This document shows, piece by piece, positions 6,822 through 13,104 of a stretch of 15,198 nt of DNA (positions within the stretch are counted from its first letter, which is position 1; the number at the start of each line of letters is the position of its first letter). The stretch is from JACQFZ01 sp036396275 (lineage in GTDB: Bacteria; Pseudomonadota; Gammaproteobacteria; Acidiferrobacterales; Sulfurifustaceae). The position numbers were made by a program, and so were the translations under genes. The notes below the pieces were generated by a model. That model was not told the DNA's origin. It searched no databases and worked only from the letters and a program-made list of their open reading frames with translations. The stretch spans positions 1-15,198 of the forward strand of contig DASWLD010000112.1 in assembly GCA_036396275.1 (NCBI GenBank), given 5' to 3'.

Positions 6822-7316
6822 CTATTGCTGAGAATGCATGACCGCATGACGTCCATGGTCATGCAACTGCGCTTGGAACCAGCGATGGATCGCATCGACC
6901 AACGCGGGATCTTTCGCGGTGTAGCGGATCTCGGCGCCGTCGGGCCGCTCGGCATAGCGCACGCCGACGCGCGCGGCGCCGCGCGAAAGCTCGGCGAGGC
7001 CGGGCATATCGGCGCCGTGAATTTTCGCGGGATCGGAAAAGTCACCGCGACGGAAGCGCCCGGCCTCTTCCTTCAGGTGCGCCCGGATCAATGCGATCTG
7101 CGCTTGGTTCTTCGGGTCCTTCACCGTGACACGCTGCAGACCGCCGTCGTCGAGCGGCTGAAACAGGTGCGTGGTCTGCTCGAGATCGAACGGCATCACC
7201 CGCGCGCCGCGCTTCGCCACCTCCTGTTGCCGTTCGGTGTCGGCGGCGTGGAGAATCGCGGGTCCCGTGAGGACCAGCGCGGCCAGGATGAAGAAAATGT
7301 CACGTGTGCGTTTCAT
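6822..7316 (-). CDS. Small secreted protein of the copper operon, function unknown
   Basis: A 164-residue protein with a clear Sec signal peptide (KRTRDIFFILAALVLTGPAI, then LHAAD with likely cleavage after HA-A). The mature part contains RGARVMPFDLEQTTHLFQP, a repeated theme of D, H and G residues (SDPAKIHGADMPGLAEL), and a His-rich end HDHGRHAVMH. I believe similar proteins occur in other proteobacteria and are sometimes automatically, and doubtfully, labelled aspartate carbamoyltransferase; nothing here supports that activity. The ATG at 7316 is chosen because AGGAG stands six bases before it; the frame open to 7361 is rejected. It lies 31 bases after the multicopper oxidase gene and is probably cotranscribed, which suggests a periplasmic metal-related role. 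Confidence 0.75.
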   Translation of the reverse strand: MKRTRDIFFILAALVLTGPAILHAADTERQQEVAKRGARVMPFDLEQTTHLFQPLDDGGLQRVTVKDPKNQAQIALIRAHLKEEAGRFRRGDFSDPAKIHGADMPGLAELSRGAARVGVRYAERPDGAEIRYTAKDPALVDAIHRWFQAQLHDHGRHAVMHSQQ

Positions 7317-7347
7317 ACAATCTCCTACTGTTGCTGGTTTCGCTACG

Positions 7348-8865
7348 TTAAACGACGGCAAACTGCCCCATGAGCCCGTGGTCTTCGTGCTCGAGGATAT
7401 GGCAGTGGTACATGAACGGCATCTTGGGCGGCGCGGCGTGATCGAAACGGACCAGGATCTCCGCGCGCTCTTCCACGAGCACCACGTCCTTCCAGCCGGA
7501 TTGTTCGGCGCTCGGTTTCCGACCGTTGTTGCTCAGTATCCGGAAGCTTGCGCCATGGACATGGAACGGGTGCGCCATCGCCGCCGAAACGACTTCCCAA
7601 ATCTCCGCGGTTCCCCGCTTTACGGTGACGTCGACTCGATCCATTGCAAACGAACGGCCGTTGATGCCCATCATTTGATGGGCGAACCCCGCGCGCGGTT
7701 CACTCCCGCCGCGCATCGCCATGCGCATTCCGAGCATCGGCTCGAGCACGAAGGTGCGCCACTCGACCGCCGACTTGATGTCCGGCGGTGCAATCCGCGC
7801 GAGCTCGCGCGGCAACCGAGTGATCGTCGCTTTTAGCTTCGAATCGGGTTTGAACCGCATGAATACTTGCGCGCCGTTCGCGGAATCGCGCGGCCGGCCC
7901 GGCTGCATCATCATGCCGCGGCCGGATCCGTGGTGCGATTCGAGCGCCGTAACCAGTTCGACCGGCTGGCCGTCGGAAAAGTTTACCAGGACTTCATAGC
8001 GTTCGGCCGGGGCGATCACCAGGTTCCTCACTTCCACGGGTTCGGCGAGAAACCCGGAATCCCCGGCGATCACGAAGAACGGCCGCCGATCGCTGAAGCG
8101 CAGATCGAAGTTGCGAGCGTTCGCGGCATTCAACAGGCGCAAACGCACGAAGCCGGCGGGAACGTTCGCGACCGGGCCGATCGCTCCGTTGACGAGCAGC
8201 GTGTCGCCTTCGAATCCGTGCATCACGTCCATCATCGTCGGTCGGTAAACGAGCTCGCCGTTGCGCCCGAAGCGCTTGTCCTGCAACACGAGCGGCAGAT
8301 CGTCGACGCCGTACGTTACCGGCAAACCGCGATCGCGATCGGCGCCGTCGCTCACGATCATCATTCCGGCCGCTCCAAGGTAGACCTGGCGTCCGGTGTT
8401 GCCATGCGGGTGCGGGTGAAACCAGTTCGTCGCGGGCGCCTGCTTCACCGTAATCTCCGGTGTCCACACCGCGCCCGGTTCGATGGTGTTGTGGGGACCG
8501 CCGTCCACTTGCGACGGCACAAGCATTCCATGCCAATGCAGCGTCGTTTCTTCATCGAGGCGGTTTTCCACGCGAAAGGGAATCGTGTCCCCGCTGCGCA
8601 CGCGCACGACCGGTCCGAGATAACTCGAAGAGATGCCGCGTGTCGCCACGGCCGGACCGGTCCCGAACCAATGACGGCTATTCTGCATCGCCAGGCTAAC
8701 CGGTTCGCCCGGGCGCGCGTCGATCAGCGTCGGGATCGGCAGCGGCGGCGCGCTCGCGGCGGCGCTGCGCCCCCAACGGGGCAGTGAACCGAGCGCTATG
8801 CCCGCGGCCGCTGCACCTGACAACCGCAATACCTGCCGTCGGGTGAATAATTTCTCATCGGACAT
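7348..8865 (-). CDS. Tat-exported CueO-like multicopper oxidase
   Basis: Periplasmic copper enzyme, probably oxidising Cu(I) or organic substrates with reduction of oxygen to water. It has 505 residues. The twin-arginine signal is TRRQVLRLSG (8-17) followed by a hydrophobic Ala/Gly run. All trinuclear-centre motifs are present: HWHG (110-113), HPHPHG (150-155), HPFHVHG, and HCHILEH (487-493) with the type 1 ligand C488. The residue ten after C488, where CueO has the axial methionine, is L498. The long Met-rich insert of E. coli CueO is absent; only short clusters remain (GMMMQPG, MLGMRMAMRGG). The ATG at 8865 has AGGAG eight bases upstream. It lies between the Spy-like gene and the small secreted protein gene in one operon. 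CotA- or laccase-like activities cannot be excluded. Confidence 0.92.
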   Translation of the reverse strand: MSDEKLFTRRQVLRLSGAAAAGIALGSLPRWGRSAAASAPPLPIPTLIDARPGEPVSLAMQNSRHWFGTGPAVATRGISSSYLGPVVRVRSGDTIPFRVENRLDEETTLHWHGMLVPSQVDGGPHNTIEPGAVWTPEITVKQAPATNWFHPHPHGNTGRQVYLGAAGMMIVSDGADRDRGLPVTYGVDDLPLVLQDKRFGRNGELVYRPTMMDVMHGFEGDTLLVNGAIGPVANVPAGFVRLRLLNAANARNFDLRFSDRRPFFVIAGDSGFLAEPVEVRNLVIAPAERYEVLVNFSDGQPVELVTALESHHGSGRGMMMQPGRPRDSANGAQVFMRFKPDSKLKATITRLPRELARIAPPDIKSAVEWRTFVLEPMLGMRMAMRGGSEPRAGFAHQMMGINGRSFAMDRVDVTVKRGTAEIWEVVSAAMAHPFHVHGASFRILSNNGRKPSAEQSGWKDVVLVEERAEILVRFDHAAPPKMPFMYHCHILEHEDHGLMGQFAVV

Positions 8866-8996
8866 GGAGCGATCTCCTATTGGGAATGTGTTTGTTCAGA
8901 TCGTCGGCGATGGCGCGACCGCACTTTGGACGATGTTGCCATCCAGAGGACGGGAGGCGGCGCGACCTTCGCTCGCGCCGCCCGCGTCTGCCGGTC

Positions 8997-9515
8997 TTAC
9001 CGCTGATGTCGCGGACCGCCGACGTTCGCTTCGTGCATCGGTCCCGGACCGAACGCGACGAGGCCCGGCAGGATGTCGCGCGCCTTGGTCTTTTGCCCGT
9101 CGTCGAGCACGCCAAGAAGCGCTTCGGCCGCCGTCTTCACGGGCTCAAATTGCTTTTGCCGTTGTTCGCGCATCTTGGTCACGAACGCGTAGCGGTCGGA
9201 CGGACTCATCTTGCGGACCGCATCGGGATCAACGCCCTCGTGGGTCGTCTTCGCCGCCGCGGCCGAATCCTGCAGCGTCTTCGCGTACTGGGCCCACGCG
9301 GTTTCCTGGGTCGGCGTGATGCCGAGCTCGCTTTTCAGCGAAGCGACACGATCCTCGATTGCCATTCCGTGTTGCATTGCGCCGCCCTGGGCACCGTGCA
9401 TCATGCCCATGCCTGGACCGTGCATCCCGCCGTGATCCGAATCGGCGATGGCGATACCGGCAAGCGCAGCGGCAAGCACGGCCGTGCCGATGGCGACTTT
9501 ATGTAGCATCTTCAT
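8997..9515 (-). CDS. Spy/CpxP-family periplasmic protein (LTXXQ type)
   Basis: A 172-residue periplasmic protein, first gene of the copper operon. A Sec signal peptide (MLHKVAIGTAVLAAALAGIA) is followed by a His/Met/Gly-rich stretch (HGGMHGPGMGMMHGAQGG) that could bind copper. The helical body has the family repeat as LGITPTQETAW and again as LLGVLDDGQKTKA; these correspond to the LTXXQ motifs of CpxP and Spy. Relatives act as envelope stress chaperones or metal sensors. The ATG at 9515 has AAGGAA eight bases upstream. A gap of 131 bases separates it from the oxidase gene, with no terminator visible in the gap. Confidence 0.88.
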   Translation of the reverse strand: MKMLHKVAIGTAVLAAALAGIAIADSDHGGMHGPGMGMMHGAQGGAMQHGMAIEDRVASLKSELGITPTQETAWAQYAKTLQDSAAAAKTTHEGVDPDAVRKMSPSDRYAFVTKMREQRQKQFEPVKTAAEALLGVLDDGQKTKARDILPGLVAFGPGPMHEANVGGPRHQR

Positions 9516-9563
9516 TTGGATTTCCTTGCAGTTGAATTGGAGGCGGCATCAGACCATCGGCGG

Positions 9564-9637
9564 GTAACCGCGGTGTGACAGGATGCGCCACTTTTGTAAC
9601 GGACCGTTTCGGGCGGCCGTCTGTCACAGTCCGTTAC
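9564..9637 (-). promoter_or_regulatory. Array of five GTRAC half-sites before the copper operon
   Basis: On the plus strand GTAAC occurs at 9564 and 9596 and GTGAC at 9575. Inverted copies GTCAC (9623-9627) and GTTAC (9633-9637) follow. The centres are 11, 21 and 10 bases apart within each orientation, close to whole helical turns. The outer parts form perfect inverted pairs: TTGTAACGGAC (9594-9604) with GTCCGTTACAA (9629-9639), and TGTGACAG (9574-9581) with CTGTCACA (9621-9628). Tandem repeats of this period are typical of OmpR/PhoB-family response regulators such as CopR or CusR. No regulator gene is in the window and no clear -10/-35 pair was found. Confidence 0.6.
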
Positions 9638-9753
9638 AATTCCCGCGTAGCCGGGGACACTTTACCGAGTGCAGAGCGGAAGTAACCCGACCCGAGAATA
9701 TTCTCGTCGCCGATGACGCCGTCTCCGAACAATGCGAGCGCCGTCTCGAACGG

Positions 9754-10170
9754 CTAGCGAACAACGGTTACGGCACAGTGCGCGTACTGGATGACTTGCT
9801 TGGAGATCGAACCCAAGCGCCAGCGCTCGAAAAAGCTCTTGCCGCGATGGCCGAGCACGATGTGATCGACGCTTTCCTTTTCGGCCTGATAAATGATCTG
9901 CTCCGCCGGGTGGCCGACGACCACGCGGAACTCCGGCTTTAGCTTGACCGCCTCCGCCTGGCGGCGCATCGCTTCGAAGCGCTCCTTGTAATGTTCCTCC
10001 GCGTTTTCGAGCATCGCCTCGGTCTCGACGTCCTCGGGCGGTTCCGGCGGGCGCGCCACGGAAACCACGATGAGCTTGGCGTTGTAGAGACGGGTTAGAT
10101 CGAGCGCGAAGGCATACGCCTTGTCGGCGGGTTCGGAGCCGTCATACGCCACCAGGATTTTCTTGATCAT
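9754..10170 (-). CDS. Universal stress protein (UspA family), ATP-binding type
   Basis: A 138-residue single-domain universal stress protein, cytoplasmic, of the nucleotide-binding class. It begins MIKKILVAYDGSEPADKA and carries the ATP-binding signature G-X2-G-X9-GS as GHRGKSFFERWRLGS. It ends in the usual HCAVTVVR. I place the start at the ATG at 10170 because GAGGAA stands seven bases before it. An in-frame ATG at 10185 overlaps the antiporter stop as ATGA and would add five residues. It is the second gene of the operon behind the fluoride riboswitch, so it is expected to be made when fluoride rises. UspA genes are among those reported under fluoride riboswitches. Confidence 0.93.
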   Translation of the reverse strand: MIKKILVAYDGSEPADKAYAFALDLTRLYNAKLIVVSVARPPEPPEDVETEAMLENAEEHYKERFEAMRRQAEAVKLKPEFRVVVGHPAEQIIYQAEKESVDHIVLGHRGKSFFERWRLGSISKQVIQYAHCAVTVVR

Positions 10171-10181
10171 GACTTTATTCC

Positions 10182-11393
10182 TCATTCAGTACCGGCGCGC
10201 GGCGAAGCCGCGGCCATCGGTTCAACATTCGGCGATGCTTCGTCGCGCCGTAGCAAATGCCGCGGCAGGAAGAACGCATTGGCGATGAGCGTCGGCACCA
10301 CCGCGCTGCCGACGACGGCGGCCACCAGGAAGGAATATTGCGTCTGGTCGATCACGCCGTGGGACAGGCCGTAGAGCGCCGAGATCGTGCCGAACGTAAG
10401 GCCGGTGGACATGAGGAGCGTCGTATACATCGCCTCTTTCGGCGGCGATTTATACAGCTTGGTCACGGGATAGACGCCGGCGAACTTCGTCGCCATTTTC
10501 GCGGCCAGGAAAATCACGAAGACGAGCGGCGCCGCGATCAACGCGGGGACCGACACGAGCGAGCCCGCGCGGATGAAGTAAAACGGCGTGAGCAGCCCAA
10601 ACGTCAGCGTGCGCAGGCGGCGAATCAGTGCGTGGTCCTTGCCGACCGTTCCGGCCAGCATCATCCCGACCACATACGCCGGCAGCACCGCCTCGCTTTC
10701 GGACCATCCCGCCAGTGCGCCGAGGCCGAACAGAAAAAAAAGCAAATACTTCGCCTCGAGCTCGGACGGGCGCCCGCCGTAGCGCTTGAAGAAACGCGGC
10801 GTGATCCAGGGCAATATCGCGAATGCGGCAACGCTGCCGAGCGCGAACACGCCGGTCTTCCAGGTGAAAGGGGCAAAGATGAAGCCGAGCGCCAGGACCG
10901 TCGCCAGGTCGTTGATGAAACAAGCGGCGAGCACGGTCTTGCCGTAGTCCGTTTTGTTCAGCCCGAATTCGAGCATCACCGCATATACCACCGCCACCGA
11001 CGTGGTCGAGAGCGCGACGCCGGCGAGCCAGCTCGCTTGGACGTCCCAGTGCAGAAAGTAGTACGCGGCGGCGGCGCAACCGAAAAACGGAGCGAAGAAT
11101 CCGACGAGGCCGACGGCCGACGCCTCCTTCCACTTCGCGCGGAATACCACCGGATCGAGTTCGGCGCCGGCGAGAAAGGTCAGCACGATCGCGCCGGTTC
11201 CCGAAAGAAATTTGATCCACGATGCGTCGGTTTGCAGCAGCGCGGCGCCGACGAGGACGCCGATGAGAAGCTGCGCCACCATGCCGACGACGATCTCGGA
11301 CAGCGCCGTGGCGATGCGAAACCAAATGGACAGCAGCGTTGCGACGAGCGCCAGCCCCAACCACAGCGCCGCCAGTGCCCAGGTTTCCGTCAC
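10182..11393 (-). CDS. CPA2-like cation:proton antiporter under a fluoride riboswitch
   Basis: A 403-residue inner-membrane antiporter with about 12 hydrophobic segments and no C-terminal RCK/TrkA domain, as in KefB-like Na+/H+ exchangers. Typical segments are SEIVVGMVAQLLIGVLVG, LTFLAGAELDP (72-82), ALSTTSVAVVYAVM and the ion-binding segment FINDLATVLALG (159-170). There the pair is N161-D162, the ND form usually linked to electroneutral exchange, rather than DD. The start codon is GTG at 11393 with AAGGAA eight bases upstream. The leader holds the fluoride riboswitch at 11509-11558. Na+/H+ antiporters are among known fluoride-regulon members. Whether it moves fluoride, protons to counter HF entry, or a metal cation is unknown. 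Confidence 0.9.
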   Translation of the reverse strand: MTETWALAALWLGLALVATLLSIWFRIATALSEIVVGMVAQLLIGVLVGAALLQTDASWIKFLSGTGAIVLTFLAGAELDPVVFRAKWKEASAVGLVGFFAPFFGCAAAAYYFLHWDVQASWLAGVALSTTSVAVVYAVMLEFGLNKTDYGKTVLAACFINDLATVLALGFIFAPFTWKTGVFALGSVAAFAILPWITPRFFKRYGGRPSELEAKYLLFFLFGLGALAGWSESEAVLPAYVVGMMLAGTVGKDHALIRRLRTLTFGLLTPFYFIRAGSLVSVPALIAAPLVFVIFLAAKMATKFAGVYPVTKLYKSPPKEAMYTTLLMSTGLTFGTISALYGLSHGVIDQTQYSFLVAAVVGSAVVPTLIANAFFLPRHLLRRDEASPNVEPMAAASPRAGTE

Positions 11394-11472
11394 GGTTCGA
11401 TTTCCTTGCGGCGAGCGCAGATCGCGCGATCATGCGGATCGTACGTGCGAAAACGGGACAGCGGATGTTGTC

Positions 11473-11513
11473 GATGCATACCTACGACCCTCCTACCAAG
11501 GGGAGCGTGTAGG
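11473..11513 (-). promoter_or_regulatory. Possible expression platform of the fluoride riboswitch
   Basis: Downstream of the aptamer on the minus strand, CTCC (11505-11502) can pair with GGAG (11493-11490). The aptamer's terminal CCTAC (11513-11509) can pair with GTAGG (11485-11481), and CATC (11476-11473) can add pairing to GATG of the aptamer. This hairpin and the ligand-bound pseudoknot use the same bases, so they exclude one another. No T-tract follows, so classical intrinsic termination is not evident. Confidence 0.45.
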
Positions 11514-11558
11514 CATCATCAGCCCGGGGGAGGGCGGTTACGGAGGAATGCCATCTCC
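11509..11558 (-). ncRNA. Fluoride riboswitch aptamer (crcB motif)
   Basis: Read on the minus strand from 11558, the RNA begins GGAGATGGCATTCCTCC (P1 formed by GGAG and CUCC). Then come TAACC and a GCCC-loop-GGGC hairpin (P3). It ends CTGATGATGCCTAC at 11509. The loop GGCAU of P1 can pair with AUGCC near the 3' end to make the pseudoknot that encloses fluoride and magnesium. The P1 segment and the TGATGATGCCTAC end are, from memory, the same as in the Pseudomonas syringae eriC example of this class. The aptamer starts about eight bases after the predicted transcription start and lies in the leader of the antiporter gene. Confidence 0.93.
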
Positions 11559-11572
11559 GACGTCTGCGTCGA

Positions 11573-11601
11573 ATAATAGGTGAGACGCTGCTTCCACGCA
11601 A
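11573..11601 (-). promoter_or_regulatory. Promoter of the fluoride riboswitch operon
   Basis: On the minus strand TTGCGT (11601-11596) and TATTAT (11578-11573) are separated by exactly 17 bases. The predicted start near 11566 places the riboswitch at the very 5' end of the transcript, as expected for this class. The leader to the GTG start would be about 170 bases. Confidence 0.65.
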
Positions 11602-11654
11602 CGCTGCGAGGTAACGGGTGCCCGCGTTTCTTGCGATAGTCGGCCGAGCGTACG

Positions 11655-12866
11655 ATGATGGCGCGAGAACCAGTGCCACCGATCATGGACAACTCCACAC
11701 CCGGCGAAAGTCCGGTCAAAACCGCGACCCCGCCGGCCGGCAACCGCTTCGATCGGATGGAGTGGGCCGGTGCTTTCGGCGATCTCGGAACGCTGATTCC
11801 GTTCGTCGTTGCGTATATCGGTGTGCTGCACCTCGATCCGTTCGGCGTGCTGTTCGCGTTCGGCGTCTCGATGATCGCGTGCGGCGCATACTACAAGACG
11901 CCGTTTCCGGTGCAGCCGATGAAGGCGATCGGCGCGGTCGCCGCGACACAAGCGGCGCAGACGGCCGTGATCACGCCGGCCGCGGTTTATGGCGCGGGCC
12001 TCGTCACCGGCGTCATCTGGCTGGTGTTGGGACTGACCGGCGTCGCTCACCGCGTCGCCAAGCTGGTCGCGCGCCCGATCGTGATCGGCATCGTTCTCGG
12101 CCTCGGCATGGGATTCATGCTCGAAGGCGTGAAGATGATGGCCGGCAATTGGTGGATCGCGGGGTTCGGACTGGCGGGCACGCTGCTGCTGCTGACCAAT
12201 CGACGCGTGCCGGCGATGTTCTTGCTGCTGCTGTTCGGCGCCGCGTGCGGCGCGGTTCAAAATCCCGAGCTGCTCAAGGAATTAGCCGGCATGACGCTCG
12301 CCTTCCGCGCGCCGAGCTTTGCGCTGTCGAGCATTACCTGGCACGACTTCCTGATCGGTGCCACGTTCCTGGCTTTGCCGCAGTTGCCGCTCACGCTCGG
12401 CAACGCCGTCATCGCCGTCCGCGAGGAGAACAACCGCCTGTTCCCCGACCGCAGTGTGACCGAGCGCGGCGTCGCCGTCTCCACCGGCTTGATGAACGTG
12501 TTCGGCTCCGCCGTCGGCGGCGTGCCGATGTGCCACGGTGCCGGCGGCATGGCCGGCCATGTCGCCTTCGGCGCCAGAACCGGCGGCGCGCTCGTCATCC
12601 TCGGCGCCGTTCTGCTCGGGCTCGCGCTCTTTTTCAGCGGTTCGGTCGAGGCGCTGTTCAGGATATTCCCGGCCGCGATCTTGGGTGTGATCCTGTTCCT
12701 CACCGGCGCGCAACTCGCGCTCGGCAGTTGTCATTTCAGCGAGCACAAAGGCGAGCGCTTCGTAACGCTCGTCACCGCCGCTTTTGCCATGTGGAATGTC
12801 GGAATCGCCTTCGTGGTCGGGCTGGCGCTGCAACAACTGGTGAAACGGGGAATGTTGCGGCTCTAA
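11655..12866 (+). CDS. MOT1-family molybdate/sulfate transporter
   Basis: A 403-residue inner-membrane protein related to the SulP-like MOT1 molybdate permeases. The two family signatures are clear: an N-terminal GAFGDLGTLIPFVVAY, and PFPVQPMKAIGAVAA, repeated in the second half as ALPQLPLTLGNAVIA and VPMCHGAGGMAGH. About ten to twelve hydrophobic segments are present, and no STAS domain follows, as expected for MOT1. The first conserved residues start near 35, so the start is uncertain between the ATGs at 11655, 11658 and 11685; no strong Shine-Dalgarno supports any. It is divergent from the fluoride operon, with about 90 bases between the aptamer and its start. It shows no link to molybdenum enzymes in this window. 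Substrate could be molybdate, sulfate or tungstate. Confidence 0.88.
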   Translation: MMAREPVPPIMDNSTPGESPVKTATPPAGNRFDRMEWAGAFGDLGTLIPFVVAYIGVLHLDPFGVLFAFGVSMIACGAYYKTPFPVQPMKAIGAVAATQAAQTAVITPAAVYGAGLVTGVIWLVLGLTGVAHRVAKLVARPIVIGIVLGLGMGFMLEGVKMMAGNWWIAGFGLAGTLLLLTNRRVPAMFLLLLFGAACGAVQNPELLKELAGMTLAFRAPSFALSSITWHDFLIGATFLALPQLPLTLGNAVIAVREENNRLFPDRSVTERGVAVSTGLMNVFGSAVGGVPMCHGAGGMAGHVAFGARTGGALVILGAVLLGLALFFSGSVEALFRIFPAAILGVILFLTGAQLALGSCHFSEHKGERFVTLVTAAFAMWNVGIAFVVGLALQQLVKRGMLRL

Positions 12867-12897
12867 CAGGTTGCTGAAAAACTCCTAGAACGGCGTT

Positions 12898-12945
12898 CCG
12901 TTCGTACTGAGCCCTTCGACTGCGCTCAGGACAGGCCTGTCGAAG
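12898..12945. repeat. Inverted copy of the CTTCGACAGG-type intergenic repeat
   Basis: This unit matches 3965-4012 on the other strand with four differences in 48 bases. It lies just after the MOT1 gene, preceded by CAGGTTGCTGAAAAACTC (12867-12884), a word that resembles ends of some insertion sequences. No transposase is nearby. Confidence 0.8.
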
Positions 12946-12976
12946 CTTGCCGCCTCGGTGATCCAAGCAATGTCCG

Positions 12977-13090
12977 CCGGGGGTCGAGGTTTATCGAACC
13001 GACCAGCACGGCCTCACGGTCCACCACGATCGCCTTCGAGTGAAGGCGTCCGTTTTCCTGCAAAAACTGTAAGACGGCCGGGGACCGCGC
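12977..13090 (-). pseudogene. Fragment of a phospholipase D / cardiolipin synthase-type gene
   Basis: The minus-strand frame gives VLQFLQENGRLHSKAIVVD followed by REAVLVGSINLDPR. This carries an intact HKD signature, H-X-K-X4-D-X6-GS-X-N, and the NLDPR that follows it in ClsC-like cardiolipin synthases. Only about 38 residues remain of a protein normally 400-500 long. Upstream the similarity stops at the TVP38-like gene's start. Downstream it ends about 30 bases short of the repeat at 12898-12945, where a complete gene would continue. It has no start signal and is best seen as debris of a lost gene. Confidence 0.7.
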
Positions 13091-13104
13091 GACTAAAGCA
13101 AGTA

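Noticed and set aside
9693..9706. CGAGAATATTCTCG palindrome after the UspA stop
   Set aside because: It has no T-tract and sits in a spacer between two operons on the same strand. There is too little to call a terminator or an operator.
9690..9780. Plus-strand translation NILVADDAVSEQCERRLERL followed by NNGYGTVRV, resembling the start of a response regulator receiver domain
   Set aside because: Its second half is simply the antisense of the conserved UspA C-terminus, and the frame has no start signal and no downstream receiver motifs. The resemblance is short and probably chance.
10257..11576. Plus-strand open frame of 439 codons opposite the antiporter
   Set aside because: Its translation is a low-complexity R/H/E/D-rich run, and it is fully antisense to a well-supported membrane protein and the riboswitch.
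11572..11600. Plus-strand AATAGGTGAGACGCTGC as the start of an M-box or other riboswitch for the MOT1-type gene
   Set aside because: Only a few bases match, and the rest of the fold is absent. The same DNA is the promoter of the fluoride riboswitch on the other strand.
11631..11656. TTGCGA and TACGAT as a promoter for the MOT1-type gene
   Set aside because: The spacer is only 14 bases, and the -10 would overlap the first ATG. It is not convincing.
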